Positions 26,991 through 36,881 are shown, counted from the first letter of the stretch. The stretch is DNA of 47,222 nt from Rubidibacter lacunae KORDI 51-2 (GCF_000473895.1 NZ_ASSJ01000082.1:1-47222), one strand, 5' to 3'. Notes: generated by a model not told the origin, from the letters alone. Numbers and translations: made by a program.

Positions 26991-27328
26991 GAAGGGCGAT
27001 CGCGCATTCCAGCCCGGGGATAGCTCCCAACGCGGTTGGCGCAGCACAGTACCGCTGCATTCTAGGTACAGCACATGCTGCCAGCAGCAGTTCTGACAGT
27101 TTTCGATGGAGGACTGACTGCTGCCCGCACCCAGATCGATATCGATAAAGGTGCGGTAGTCCTTTTGCAGCATAAGGAGCAGGAAAATTCAGCTGTGGTT
27201 TCCACGATCGTTGGTGAGAGAGTCGGGTGAACACCGCCGCTATACGTACGGCCGAACAACCGACTTCACTGCTGTCAAACCGCGTGCGGAATCCTCAAGC
27301 AGGGCGATCGCGACGTTAAGATCTGGCA
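26991..27328. other. Intergenic region with a possible 51-codon reading frame
   Basis: About 340 bases. A plus-strand frame at 27075-27230 (ATG to TGA) gives 51 residues (MLPAAVLTVFDGGLTAARTQ at the start) with codon use that looks gene-like, but it has no ribosome binding site and no family I know. It may be a fragment. Nothing else is recognised. Confidence 0.35.
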
Positions 27329-28636
27329 GTGCCGACGGTGCCGACAGTGACTATTCTGACCGACTATAACTGGGACGGCGATCGCGAGACTGCACGCCGT
27401 TACCCCGAACCCGCCCCCGATCCGGTCGATCGTCGATCGCCCTACGAGCACGATCGCGCTCGTATCATCCATAGCGTTGCATTCCGACGTTTGCAGGGAA
27501 AAACCCAGATCTTCGCGCCCGGTCAGGCCGAATTCCTGCGCACCCGTGTCACGCATTCGATCGAAGTAGCGCAAATCGGTCGCTCTTTGGCAGCGATCGC
27601 GGGCGTGCCCGACAGCCTCGTTGAAGCTGCTTGTTTAGCCCACGATCTCGGCTTGCCACCATTCGGACATGCGGGCGAAGAAACTCTCGATCGCCTCATG
27701 CAATCCTACGGCGGCTTCGAGGGCAATGCCCAAACTCTACGGGTAATTGCGCGCTTGGAAGAGAAAAGCCGCACCTATCCCGGACTCAATCTCTGCCGCT
27801 CCACCCTTCTGGGAGTGTTGAAATATCCCTACCGTCGCAACCCGCACCGCAACAAGTTCCTATACGACGAAGATCTCGATGATTACGCGGACTGGCTCTT
27901 CGCCGGCACCGATGCCGAACCGATCGCGACCGATAGTAAGAAGGTGCTGCCCCGATCGCTGGTTTGCCAGTTGATGGATTGGGCCGATGACGTGGCGTAT
28001 TCCGTGCATGACATGGAAGATGGATTGAACAGTGGTTTTCTATTGCCCTCGCTACCGCTTAGATGCATCGTCGATTTGACCTGGCAGCGCCTGCAGAGCT
28101 ACTACCCCAGTGGACTGTGTTGCCTCGATCGCGATCGCGTTGGCGAGATTTTGCAAGAACTCCGCGATCGCCTGGAGCAGCCCGATAGCACCATCCGCGA
28201 AGTAATGCGCTATTACATCAATCGCTTCGTTACCAGCATTGCCGTCATAGCCACGCGCAAGCGCCCGCGCAGTCTGTTCGACTTCCGGCTCGAAATTCCC
28301 GAAGCCGTACGCCATGAATGCGAAGCATTCAAGCTGCTAACCTTAGAGTTCATTATTTGCGACGAGCGCACCTCCACCCTCGCCCGCAAAGGCCGCGAAA
28401 TTCTCACGCGGCTGTTCCACATTCTGTTTGAGAATGCTAGCCCCTGTGCCGGGGAACTCCGCTACGTCCTGTTTCCGCGGGCGGTGCGCCCAACCCTTGC
28501 GGCCGTCGCCGACGACGAAGCAATCCGCGCGCGCCTCGTTTGCGATCGCCTGGCAGGACTCACGGACGGGCAGGCGCTTCGCCTTTACAACCGTCTCTTA
28601 GAATCGACCGGTAGCTCGCCTTTTGAACCAGTTTGA
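27329..28636 (+). CDS. Deoxyguanosinetriphosphate triphosphohydrolase-like protein
   Basis: A 435-residue HD-domain enzyme of the dGTPase family, which removes triphosphate from dNTPs. The HD motifs are visible in order: RVTHSIEVAQIGRSLA (first His), ACLAHDLGLPPFGHAGEE (His-Asp) and MDWADDVAYSVHDMEDG (later Asp). The N-terminal SVAFRRLQGKTQIF and FLRTRVTHS fit the family. The start is GTG 27329 by exclusion, without a clear ribosome binding site; GTGs at 27338 and 27347 could serve. Stand-alone gene. Confidence 0.92.
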   Translation: MPTVPTVTILTDYNWDGDRETARRYPEPAPDPVDRRSPYEHDRARIIHSVAFRRLQGKTQIFAPGQAEFLRTRVTHSIEVAQIGRSLAAIAGVPDSLVEAACLAHDLGLPPFGHAGEETLDRLMQSYGGFEGNAQTLRVIARLEEKSRTYPGLNLCRSTLLGVLKYPYRRNPHRNKFLYDEDLDDYADWLFAGTDAEPIATDSKKVLPRSLVCQLMDWADDVAYSVHDMEDGLNSGFLLPSLPLRCIVDLTWQRLQSYYPSGLCCLDRDRVGEILQELRDRLEQPDSTIREVMRYYINRFVTSIAVIATRKRPRSLFDFRLEIPEAVRHECEAFKLLTLEFIICDERTSTLARKGREILTRLFHILFENASPCAGELRYVLFPRAVRPTLAAVADDEAIRARLVCDRLAGLTDGQALRLYNRLLESTGSSPFEPV

Positions 28637-28823
28637 TCCAAACCGAAAACTGACCGGTGACGTGACGTATTGAGTTCGACCCGAGAGGATGCCGCCCTCG
28701 CGAAATTTTACCAGCATTGGAGTTCGCGAGAAATCGGGTTGCTAGTTGTTGGTGACTGCTGGGGACGCGATCGCGGAGGCTGCAAGCAGCAATCGTGTCA
28801 TATCAGATCCGCGCAATGAATTA
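28637..28823. other. Intergenic region between dgt-like gene and MITE
   Basis: No gene and no clear signal. With the MITE and the 154 bases after it, this forms a 551-base gap between two genes that converge. Confidence 0.5.
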
Positions 28824-29033
28824 GGGTTTGCTGAAAAAGTCCACAAAACGAATTTAGGAGGCAGAGAGCTTATGGAATCTGGCATTTACCATCTATCCCC
28901 AGCTTTTTGCCTCGGATTCTCGGCCCAAGTGCAAGGGTTTTGAGGCTCTGGTGCCTATAACCTTGCACTTTTCTTGCATAGAAAACGCTGAGATCCTTTC
29001 ATTGCAGGGATTCCAGCCTTTTTCAGCAAGCCC
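28824..29033. mobile_element. MITE-like element, complete (210 bp)
   Basis: Terminal inverted repeats GGGTTTGCTGAAAAAGTCC (left, 28824) and, read inward from the right end, GGGCTTGCTGAAAAAGGC. The direct repeat GAATTA flanks both sides (28818-28823 and 29034-29039), a 6-bp target duplication. No transposase is encoded. An inner perfect 10-bp inverted repeat (AAGTGCAAGG at 28927-28936, CCTTGCACTT at 28961-28970) lets the middle form a hairpin with a further AGGC/GCCT step. The left end of a second copy is at 47172. A 5-6 bp duplication fits IS4- or IS1634-like parents, but that is a guess. Confidence 0.85.
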
Positions 29034-29187
29034 GAATTAACTTGCCCGATCTTAAGACGCGGGGGCTGCAAGAATTCCTGCAATCTGACTCGGATAGTGT
29101 TCTGGCGGATTTTGTATCACCGAACCCCATGGCAGAGATCTCGACTGCCCGAGTTTCAGTCCAGCAAACGGAAAGTGGCGATCGCGA

Positions 29188-30429
29188 CTATTCCGGGTCG
29201 TGCCAGCGTCCGTCGGACTTAATCAGCTCGATCAGCGCTTCAACGCCTTGAGCTTCCGGCACCTTTAAGATCTCTTCTTTGCCCCGATAGAGGGAGATGT
29301 AACCGGGTTGTTTGCCGACGTAGCCGTAGTCGGCATCTGCCATCTCGCCAGGACCGTTGACGATGCAGCCCATTACGGCGATGTCCAAACCGGTTAGGTG
29401 TTGTGTTGCCGAACGGACCTGGTGTAATACCTCTTCCAGGTTGAACAACGTGCGCCCGCAAGACGGACAAGCTACGTATTCCACCATTGTCTTCCGCAAG
29501 CCCAACGCTTGCAGGATGCCATAACACACCGGGATTTCCTTCTCGGGCGCCTCGGTCAACGAGACGCGAAGGGTGTCGCCGATGCCTTCTGCCAGCAAGG
29601 TAGCAATACCGGCAGTGGATTTGATCCGTCCGTACTCGCCGTCGCCTGCTTCCGTGACGCCAAGATGCAGCGGATAGTCCATGCCCAGCTCGTCCATGCG
29701 CTTTACCATCAGACGGTAGGCTGCCAGCATCACGGGTACGCGCGATGCCTTCAAAGAAATCACTAAATTGTGGTAATCGAGGGATTCGCAAATGCGAATG
29801 AACTCCAGCGCCGACTCCACCATGCCTTCCGGAGTGTCGCCGTAGGTGAACAGCATTCGCTCCGCCAGTGAACCGTGGTTGACCCCAATGCGCATGGCTT
29901 TGCCGCGATCGCGCAGCGCCACGATCAAGGGTTCCAGGGTCGAGCGGATCTGCGCGCCAATGTCCTCAAACTCTGCCGAGGTGTATTCCTCGCGCCCGCT
30001 CTTGGGCTTCTCGAACAGGTACAAACCTGGATTGATCCGCACCTTGTCGACGTGCTTGGCAACTTCTAGCGCGATCTTCATGCCGTTGTGGTGGACGTCG
30101 GCAACGAGGGGCACGGGGCTATAGGTAGCAATCAGCTTCTCGCGGATCGCGGCCAGGGCTTTAGCGTGAGCGAGGCTGGGGACAGTGACGCGCACGATCT
30201 CGCAGCCGATCTCGTGCAGGCGGCGAATGGCAGCGACCGAACCGTCAATGTCCAACGTATCTTCGTTGATCATTGACTGCACGACTACTGGATTACCGCC
30301 GCCGATGGTGACATCGCCAACGCAGACCGAGCGAGTGCGCCGCCGCCGGATAGTGCCGTCAAACTGGTCGATTGCTGCGTCAGTCACTCGGGCTGAGCGA
30401 TCGGAGTGGGGGGTTGAGAGCGTTTGCAT
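29188..30429 (-). CDS. ispG: 4-hydroxy-3-methylbut-2-enyl diphosphate synthase
   Basis: A 413-residue IspG (GcpE), the penultimate step of the MEP isoprenoid pathway. The 4Fe-4S ligands are present as [13 protein letters not shown] and [20 protein letters not shown]. Other family stretches are [32 protein letters not shown] and RINPGLY. In cyanobacteria the electrons come from ferredoxin. ATG 30427-30429 is taken; an open extension to 30591 lacks family likeness. The next gene upstream on the same strand is the DRTGG protein, 77 bp away. Confidence 0.97.
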   Translation of the reverse strand: MQTLSTPHSDRSARVTDAAIDQFDGTIRRRRTRSVCVGDVTIGGGNPVVVQSMINEDTLDIDGSVAAIRRLHEIGCEIVRVTVPSLAHAKALAAIREKLIATYSPVPLVADVHHNGMKIALEVAKHVDKVRINPGLYLFEKPKSGREEYTSAEFEDIGAQIRSTLEPLIVALRDRGKAMRIGVNHGSLAERMLFTYGDTPEGMVESALEFIRICESLDYHNLVISLKASRVPVMLAAYRLMVKRMDELGMDYPLHLGVTEAGDGEYGRIKSTAGIATLLAEGIGDTLRVSLTEAPEKEIPVCYGILQALGLRKTMVEYVACPSCGRTLFNLEEVLHQVRSATQHLTGLDIAVMGCIVNGPGEMADADYGYVGKQPGYISLYRGKEEILKVPEAQGVEALIELIKSDGRWHDPE

Positions 30430-30506
30430 AGATCTAGCAGGCGCGTTACACGAATCTCTGAACTCATTGTGAACCCGATCGCGCCCGCCGTCGTGCCTGA
30501 ATGCAC

Positions 30507-31598
30507 TTAGGTCGAAATTGGCGCATTGAATTGGATCGCGTCGAGCAAGCGGTCGAGGTCGAAGTGCTCGCTCATCAGCTCGCGCACGCAATCGACTTTA
30601 ATCGGTTCCTGGATGCGCGCGCGGGCGAAAACCCGTTCGACAATCTGCACTGTCGTCAGCGTATCGAGATCGACATTGAGAATCGGCACTTCTAAGGCTT
30701 CGGCACGCTGCAAAATAAATTCTTGCGGATCCACTTGACCGGTGAGAATCAGGCAATGAGCGGACGTTTCCATTGCGGCAAGCTGCAAGTCGCTGCGATC
30801 GCCGCCGGTAATGACGGCTAAATTGCGCCCCTTGCGGAAGTAGCGCAGCGCCGAATTAACGTTCATCGCGCCGATGGTCAAGTTTTCGACCATCAGATCG
30901 AGCCGATTGGCGCAGCACAGCACCCGCGCGCCCAGCTGGTTGGCAATCTCGCGCACGCTGACGCTCTCGAGTAATTCGCTGCTCGGCAGCAACCCGAACA
31001 CCGGGATACCGTGGCGCTCCAAATAGGGGCGGACGCTTTCGGCCATCAGGCACCGCTGGGAGTCGGGGACACTATTGATCGACACGCCGACTAAACGTTC
31101 GCCCAGCTGCTCTTTCGCGGCTAGAACCGCATCGACAGAACGCGGCGAGCGTCCTCGCACGACTAACAACACCGATGCATCGAGTGCTTCGGCCATCTGC
31201 TCGGTAGTGAGCTCGAATAATTTACCTTCGGTGAGCGTTGCGGGCGCTTCGACTAGCACCAATTCGGCTGCTAGGGAGCGGACAGATGCGCACAGCTGCT
31301 GGCGCAAATCGCGATCGCTGCCCTCCTGGAAAGCACGATCGAAGGTGCGCTCGTCGAAATAGGCGATGGGTTGACCGACACGGCCGGGTGGTAAGTCCAG
31401 CATTGTTGCGACAAGCTGCACGTCTTCCTCAAGCAGCGAATCCACTGACTTCGGCTCGACAAACGAGCCGAGGGGCTTACTGTAAGCGATAGGGATGCCG
31501 CGATCTCGCAGTTGGTTGGCTGCGCCGAGCACGAGCGCCGACTTGCCGGTATGGGCTTCGGTCGAACCGATCAATAGAACTCGTGCGGATTGTGCCAC
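30507..31598 (-). CDS. P-loop/DRTGG domain protein (phosphotransacetylase-like)
   Basis: A 363-residue protein of the BioD-like plus DRTGG architecture. The N-terminal P-loop is [15 protein letters not shown], as in dethiobiotin synthetase-like ATPases (AAA_26). The C-terminal DRTGG domain starts about residue 215 ([34 protein letters not shown]). These resemble the N-terminal half of Pta but lack the catalytic phosphotransacetylase domain, so acetyl transfer is not expected. Function unknown. It lies 101 bp downstream of ebsA on the same strand; whether it shares its role in pili is inference. Start ATG 31596-31598. Confidence 0.82.
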   Translation of the reverse strand: MAQSARVLLIGSTEAHTGKSALVLGAANQLRDRGIPIAYSKPLGSFVEPKSVDSLLEEDVQLVATMLDLPPGRVGQPIAYFDERTFDRAFQEGSDRDLRQQLCASVRSLAAELVLVEAPATLTEGKLFELTTEQMAEALDASVLLVVRGRSPRSVDAVLAAKEQLGERLVGVSINSVPDSQRCLMAESVRPYLERHGIPVFGLLPSSELLESVSVREIANQLGARVLCCANRLDLMVENLTIGAMNVNSALRYFRKGRNLAVITGGDRSDLQLAAMETSAHCLILTGQVDPQEFILQRAEALEVPILNVDLDTLTTVQIVERVFARARIQEPIKVDCVRELMSEHFDLDRLLDAIQFNAPIST

Positions 31599-31699
31599 GC
31601 CGTCACTCCTGTCTTTCGGTATCTTTGTGCATGTTCAACTGTGCCTCGTTCCCACGCGGTTATCGTCGGGTATGTCATCGGCGGGCGCTGCTGCTCGCA

Positions 31700-32092
31700 T
31701 CAAAGCCAGGACTGAGCCGCGCTCATTCGTAAAAGCTTTTCGTAAAACTCCTTGGGGAAATCCATCAATCTGCCCCCTTTAGCAACGCGGATGACATCAA
31801 TTAGAAAGTCGATGAACTCCGAGTTGGTCATATCGACCTCGTAGGTCAGGTCGGCGCTGCCATCAAACTGCAAGCGACAGCGCGTCAGTTCTGACGGCAG
31901 CTTGGACACGAACCAAGTCGCAACGTAAGGAACGCTCTGCGCGTTCTCGATCGAGCGCTCGCCCTCAAAGTTGCCCTGTTGATAAAGACCGAGCGCGAGC
32001 GGCAGGAGCTTCCGCTTTTGTCCCTGGTAATAGGGCGCGTAGAGCATTACATCTTCGTTGCCAGCGGGTTGGATGTCTGCGAGGGCAGGCAT
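31700..32092 (-). CDS. ebsA: EbsA-like type IV pilus/biofilm protein
   Basis: A 130-residue protein with no signal peptide and no membrane helix. The stretch MLYAPYYQGQKRKLLPLALG with FEGERSIENAQSVPYVATWFVS and SEFIDFLIDVI matches what I recall of EbsA, the Synechococcus elongatus protein needed for type IV pilus assembly and biofilm self-suppression, where it works with Hfq and PilB. Start ATG 32090-32092 (MPALADIQPAG) is chosen by family length; an ATG at 32177-32179 would add 29 residues. No strong ribosome binding site at either. A promoter should lie in 32093-32492. Confidence 0.72.
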   Translation of the reverse strand: MPALADIQPAGNEDVMLYAPYYQGQKRKLLPLALGLYQQGNFEGERSIENAQSVPYVATWFVSKLPSELTRCRLQFDGSADLTYEVDMTNSEFIDFLIDVIRVAKGGRLMDFPKEFYEKLLRMSAAQSWL

Positions 32093-32492
32093 AAAGCTTT
32101 CGGTTGGCGAGAAAGTTGACGGAGACGACGAATACGTAACAATCTTAGAGGACTCTGTCGGAATCTGCAGCTTTGGCATCAGCAAGCCATCCTGCTGTCA
32201 GTCAAAACGATGAGGTTATTATTGAAGAGGTGTCAGTCCACACGATATCGAAGGCAAGGGCCTCAAAATCCGAGATAACATTCTCTAACGTTTTCAGAGG
32301 GTCTGGTATACATCGCGATCGCTGGCATCTCCTATAAATTGGCAATACAACGGGGCTTATCCATACATTTCATAGCGACTTCTCATGCCCGCGATCGCTG
32401 GCTTGCCGTTGCTCGACGTGCACTTGGTGTTAGTTGCTACTCGTCGTGAAATAACACCAATAACGGCCCGGCGGTATCCATCCACGCGATAG
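32093..32492. other. Intergenic region between devA and ebsA
   Basis: No supported gene in 400 bases; the short frames look non-coding. The part next to ebsA may still be an N-terminal extension of that gene. No clear terminator after devA was seen. Confidence 0.45.
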
Positions 32493-33251
32493 CTATGTAA
32501 CTGCCGCCGCACTAAGGCGACGGTTTTCGGCCAGGCGTCCGTCTTCAAGGTGAATGATGCGATCGGCAATGTCCAGAATGCGACTGTCGTGCGTCACGAT
32601 TAAACTCGTGCAACCTTGTTCGCGCGCGAGCTTCTGCACGATCTCCATGACCGAGCGACCCGTTACGCCATCCAGCGCGGCGGTTGGTTCGTCAGCCAGC
32701 ACTAACTTGGGATGGCTGACCAGTGCCCGCGCGATTGCCACCCGCTGCTTTTGACCGCCCGATAGCTTGTCTGGAAAGTAGTCGATGCGATCGCTCAACC
32801 CCACTGCCTCCAGCATCGCGATCGCGCGCTCTTCTGATTCGCGAGCGTGATAGTCGTGCAGCTTTAGCGACATCTGGACGTTTTGTTTGGCTGTTAGGTA
32901 TTCGAGTAAGTTGTTGCCTTGGAAAATATAGCCGGTATGGCGCCGCACGCGGATCGATTCGCGCTTGGGCGCGCCGACAAGTTCGCGATCGAACACCCGC
33001 AAACTGCCAATTTGTGGCGATCGCAACCCGCCAATCAAGGTCAACAGTGTTGTTTTTCCCGAACCAGATGGTCCGGTCATGATAACAATTTCACCGGCGT
33101 GTAAGTCGACTTCGATGTCGAACAGGATTTGTTTGCGCAAATCTCCCGTTCCAAAGTAGTGGCAGAGCTGCCGGGCTGCAACAATTACTCTGCCGAGTTC
33201 GCCGCCAGATGCCGTGCGTGCAGTTGTCGAGTTTGATGCAAATACAGACAT
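32493..33251 (-). CDS. devA: DevA-type ABC transporter ATPase
   Basis: A 252-residue ATPase. Walker A is GPSGSGKTT, Q-loop GYIFQGNNLL, signature LSGGQKQRVAIARAL, Walker B LVLADEPTAALD, H-loop IVTHD. It matches the DevA/MacB-like class that powers a DevB-DevC complex and outer-membrane TolC to export glycolipids or other compounds. ATG 33249-33251 follows AAGGGG at good spacing; a GTG one codon earlier is possible. The last gene of devBCA (order B, C, A on the minus strand), 68 bp after devC. Confidence 0.92.
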   Translation of the reverse strand: MSVFASNSTTARTASGGELGRVIVAARQLCHYFGTGDLRKQILFDIEVDLHAGEIVIMTGPSGSGKTTLLTLIGGLRSPQIGSLRVFDRELVGAPKRESIRVRRHTGYIFQGNNLLEYLTAKQNVQMSLKLHDYHARESEERAIAMLEAVGLSDRIDYFPDKLSGGQKQRVAIARALVSHPKLVLADEPTAALDGVTGRSVMEIVQKLAREQGCTSLIVTHDSRILDIADRIIHLEDGRLAENRRLSAAAVT

Positions 33252-33319
33252 CACTTGCCCCTTGTTTTGTCGGCAGAACAGTAAGTAGGGAAAGTCGCAC
33301 GGAAGACAAGCGCTCGCGC

Positions 33320-34468
33320 CTAGAAAATGTCAGCTGGGTCGGCTGCTTGGAGCTTGCGAACGGCAAGCGCACCCGAGCTAAAACACATGAACGCGGTCAG
33401 CACGAAAACCGAGCCCGCGCGCGTTAGGGTCATGAGCATTGGCAGCCCTGTTGCCGCCCGAGCCAGCGCGTACATCCCGCTCGCGATCGCCAATGCAGGC
33501 AAGTACCCCAAAATAGCTAGAATGAGTGCCTCCTGCAGCACCACCTGCAATAAGAAGCGATCGCGGTAACCCATCGCTTTCAGCGTAGCGTACTCGGGCA
33601 AGTGCTCGGAAACGTCGGTATATAGAATCTGGTAAACGATCACGATGCCGACGATCAAACCGATGATTAAACCCAGCGTAAACACGAATCCAATGGCCGT
33701 AGCTTCCTGCCAGTAGGACAACTCTGCATTGATAAACTCCTCGCGCGTAAACACGATTACGTCTTCCGGCAACTCTTGACGCAAGCGTTGCTGTACTAAA
33801 TCGGGATCGACACTAGGTTCGAGCTGGAGGACGCCAATCTCGATCTCGCTGGGATTGCGTTCGGGGAAGATGCGCAGAAAGTTCAAGTCACTCGTGATCA
33901 AATTACCATCGGCACTAAAGGAAGCTCCGAGTGCAAATAAGCCGCCGACAATAACGCGCCGCTGACCGACTTCAGTGATGACGAGCTCGCCGCTATCGTA
34001 TAATTCCGGGATCGGCCCAAACTCGGCCCGAGAATCCTCATCGAATAAAACGACGTCCTCGATCGTCGTGCGCGCTAAGTTCTCCTCAATTCCAGGGAAA
34101 TCCAACACATTTGCCACGGGATTGACGCCAAGGACCATCAAACTGCGCGTGCTGCGATCCACTGGATTCTTCCACAATCCAAAGCCAATGTAGATCGAGT
34201 GAGCCGATGCAACCCCTTCAACAGCAAGTGCTTGATAGACGCGGCGGCGCGAAAAGGTTGCGAGCGCGATGAGCGCGCTTGATTGCGGGCTGACCAGGAA
34301 AATATCGCCGTCAATGCGCTCGTGCAATATGACCGAGCTTTTAAAAAGTGCCGATTGAAAGCCGAGCTGCATAAACATAAGAACATCAGCGAAGCCGATG
34401 CCGGCAAGGGCGATCGCCAACCGTAGCTTGCGATGAGACAGTTGCAACCAACCGAGAGGATATTTCAT
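33320..34468 (-). CDS. devC: DevC-type ABC transporter permease
   Basis: A 382-residue inner-membrane permease of the MacB/FtsX type. The first helix lies about residues 17-40, followed by a large periplasmic domain (about 45-260) and three closing helices from about 265. The cytoplasmic loop has LPEYATLKAMGYRDRFLLQVVLQEA, a typical ATPase contact region. The N-terminal WLQLSHRKLRLAIALAGIGFA fits cyanobacterial DevC. ATG 34466-34468. 94 bp after devB. Substrate unknown; outside heterocyst formers such exporters often handle lipids or toxic compounds. Confidence 0.92.
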   Translation of the reverse strand: MKYPLGWLQLSHRKLRLAIALAGIGFADVLMFMQLGFQSALFKSSVILHERIDGDIFLVSPQSSALIALATFSRRRVYQALAVEGVASAHSIYIGFGLWKNPVDRSTRSLMVLGVNPVANVLDFPGIEENLARTTIEDVVLFDEDSRAEFGPIPELYDSGELVITEVGQRRVIVGGLFALGASFSADGNLITSDLNFLRIFPERNPSEIEIGVLQLEPSVDPDLVQQRLRQELPEDVIVFTREEFINAELSYWQEATAIGFVFTLGLIIGLIVGIVIVYQILYTDVSEHLPEYATLKAMGYRDRFLLQVVLQEALILAILGYLPALAIASGMYALARAATGLPMLMTLTRAGSVFVLTAFMCFSSGALAVRKLQAADPADIF

Positions 34469-34562
34469 GACCGTTGGAAGAAATCGATGTCGAGAGATGC
34501 GGACGATCGCCGCAAACAGTGCGGTTGATATCGGCAGGCACTCCGTTTGCTTTGAGCGATCC

Positions 34563-35747
34563 CTAGCGCTCGATCTTGACGATGACCTGTGAGTTGGTCA
34601 GACCGCTGACGCGATCGCTGTCCTCGGGATCGAGCAGAATTCTGACTTCGACAACGCGGGCGTCTACGGACGCAGCTGGGTCGGTATCGAGCACGTCTTT
34701 CTTGCCGATTTTGAGCCCGATCCGGGCCACCGTGCCGTGCAGTTCGCCCGCGAACGTCCCGTTCTCGCTGACCGCGATCGCCGGCTGACCCAGTCGGACG
34801 CTTCCGATATCGCTTTCGTAGACCTCCGCCACTGCAACCATGCGCTGCGTTTGACCGAGTTCGATGATGCCGGTTGCTTCGTTTTCGGCGATCGCCTCGC
34901 CCGCGCGGGTGAGTACGTCGATGACCTGACCGTCGATCGGCGCCCGCACGGTGGCCAGTTCGAGTTCGGCAGCGGCACGCATTACGTCCGCACGCGCTTT
35001 CTCTAGCTCGGCAACGGCAAGCTGCACGTCCACGGGGCGGACCTCGGTAATGCGATCGAGCGTTGCGTTGGCTTCCTGAATCTGCCGCTCTAAGGCGCGA
35101 ATGGTTTTGGCTTGCAGAGCAATTCCCTCTCCCAGCCGTTCGCGCGCAGTTGCCACCCCGAGGACGAACGTATCGAGGGCAGATTCCGAAATTGCCCCTT
35201 CATCTGCCAGAAACTGATTGCGCCGCAGGTCGGACTCTGCGGTCAGCAACTCCGCGCGCAGGCGTTCGACCGTTGCTGCCCGCGCGAGCCGCTCGCCTTC
35301 CAGTTCGGCTTCCAGGCGCCGGATCTCGGCTTCCTGGGCGGCGATTTCACCTTGCTTCGCACCAGCTTGCACGATCGCCAAATTCGCCGCCGCCACCTGC
35401 ACGGTTTGCTCGGCAGCGGCCAGAGCCGCCGCGCGGCTGCCGCGCGTTTCGAGATAAGCAATGGCATCGCCCGCCGCCACGCGATCGCCTTCAGATACCA
35501 GCAACTCAGCTACTTTTGCCCCGCGCTCCGACGGTGCAACGCGCACGACTTCACTATCCGGCTCCAACCGCCCGAGGGCCGTAACGGCAGTGACTGCCGG
35601 CAGCTCAACCGGCGGTGCATCTGCTGTCGGCGGCTGCCCGCGATCGCTCAAGACTGCCACACTGATGCCAGTTGCGGCCATACCCGTCATAGATAGGGCG
35701 AGCGCCCAACGCCAGCGCCCGATCGCGCTAGTGGACTGCTCTTGCAT
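34563..35747 (-). CDS. devB: DevB-type membrane fusion protein (HlyD family)
   Basis: A 394-residue periplasmic adaptor. An N-terminal anchor (about residues 13-33) precedes the lipoyl/barrel parts ALGRLEPDSEVVRVAPSERG and VSEGDRVAAGDAIAYL. A long coiled coil (about 95-245) carries Ala/Glu/Leu heptads, then VRAPIDGQVIDVLTRAGEA and the closing beta domain. It bridges DevAC and a TolC-like channel. Start ATG 35745-35747; a GTG 4 codons upstream also exists. It heads the devBCA operon, divergent from a tetR-type gene, with a duplicated motif between them. Confidence 0.92.
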   Translation of the reverse strand: MQEQSTSAIGRWRWALALSMTGMAATGISVAVLSDRGQPPTADAPPVELPAVTAVTALGRLEPDSEVVRVAPSERGAKVAELLVSEGDRVAAGDAIAYLETRGSRAAALAAAEQTVQVAAANLAIVQAGAKQGEIAAQEAEIRRLEAELEGERLARAATVERLRAELLTAESDLRRNQFLADEGAISESALDTFVLGVATARERLGEGIALQAKTIRALERQIQEANATLDRITEVRPVDVQLAVAELEKARADVMRAAAELELATVRAPIDGQVIDVLTRAGEAIAENEATGIIELGQTQRMVAVAEVYESDIGSVRLGQPAIAVSENGTFAGELHGTVARIGLKIGKKDVLDTDPAASVDARVVEVRILLDPEDSDRVSGLTNSQVIVKIER

Positions 35748-35779
35748 CGTTACGCCCACGGTTCTTACCTCGCCAGGGA

Positions 35780-35828
35780 ACTAGACTGGACGGTACGGCA
35801 CGCTTGTTAGACTAGACTGTACGGTTCG
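35780..35828. promoter_or_regulatory. Duplicated candidate TetR operator between devB and tetR
   Basis: ACTAGACTGGACGGTACGG at 35780-35798 and ACTAGACTGTACGGTTCG at 35811-35828 are the same motif repeated 31 bp apart, about three helical turns. The core ACTGTACGGT is close to a palindrome. They lie 33 and 64 bp before the devB start and about 150 bp before tetR, well placed to control the exporter. Confidence 0.6.
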
Positions 35829-35979
35829 ATGATGTCAAGATCGGGTTGAGTCCGATCCACTGCACTTCTGCTGGTTGTGTTGTCATTAACTGAGCCCCCG
35901 GGCTGCATCCGTTCGCAGGTCTCCATCGGTTTCAGCTGCCGGTTTGCCAAACAACTTGAATATGCTCAGGTGAACGCTC

Positions 35980-36621
35980 GTGGTTGACTCTCATGCCTTG
36001 ACTGCAATTGCTGCTGCAGAATTCGATCGCGATCGCATCGGCGAGAAAGGGCAGCAGATCTTGCTCGGCGCGATGCCCGAGTTTCTACAGCGCGGCTATG
36101 CTGGGACCAGCATGGAGCGCGTGGCGAAGGCAGCAGGAGTCTCCAAGCAAACGCTTTACAGCTACTTTGTCGATAAGGACGACTTGTTCGTGACGTTGGT
36201 AAAGTACCTGGCAGCACAGCAGTTTCAGTTGGTGTGGTCTGAGCCGTTGGTGGGTGCTCCAGACGTTGTATTGCCGGCGGTAGCCCGGCGGATGCTGAGC
36301 AAAATCGGATCCGAGCCTCAGTATTTTGATTTCTGCCGCTTGGTCATAGCGGAATCCGGCAAGCGCCCCGAGCTCAGCCAGGCGTTTTTGGCAAACGTAG
36401 CTAAACCCGCGATCGCCACGCTAACGAGTTACTTGCGCGACTGCCCGATCCTCAACTTAGCGGATCCCGAGGCGACGGCGCGGATTTTCGTCGGTACGAT
36501 CGTGCACCACGTGCTCATGCAGGACGTACTGCACGGAGCAGCGATCGCCCCGTTCTCTGCCGATCGCCTCGTCGAGCAGTTAGTGACACTGGTGCTCGGA
36601 CAACAGCGACCGTCTAGCTGA
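35980..36621 (+). CDS. TetR-family regulator, likely of devBCA
   Basis: A 213-residue repressor. The N-terminal helix-turn-helix has ILLGAMPEFLQRGYAGTSME and VAKAAGVSKQTLYSYFVDKDDLF (about residues 26-70), the classic TetR pattern. The C-terminal ligand-binding half resembles the AcrR-like group (LVIAESGKRPELSQAFL). Start GTG 35980, with AGG upstream. Divergent from devBCA with a duplicated motif between, so local control of the exporter is likely; the inducer is unknown. Confidence 0.88.
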   Translation: MVDSHALTAIAAAEFDRDRIGEKGQQILLGAMPEFLQRGYAGTSMERVAKAAGVSKQTLYSYFVDKDDLFVTLVKYLAAQQFQLVWSEPLVGAPDVVLPAVARRMLSKIGSEPQYFDFCRLVIAESGKRPELSQAFLANVAKPAIATLTSYLRDCPILNLADPEATARIFVGTIVHHVLMQDVLHGAAIAPFSADRLVEQLVTLVLGQQRPSS

Positions 36622-36881
36622 GCGGCGACGGATGAACGCGCGATCGCGTTAGCCCCCAGCGAGCGATTGTTTTGGCGATGCAAACGGTGCGGCGGTTGGC
36701 AGTGCCTCGGGAGCAAATGCGAACGGGTGATTCTTGCAACTGCGGTGGGGACGTCATGGGAGTCCAATCGAGCACAACTTAGGCTGGCAATCGAGCTTGC
36801 CAATCCTGCGTGACGGCGACCCCGTCCGCCAAACTGTAAGATTTATTTAACATTCGCGCTCGTAACTACCGAGGAGAAATT

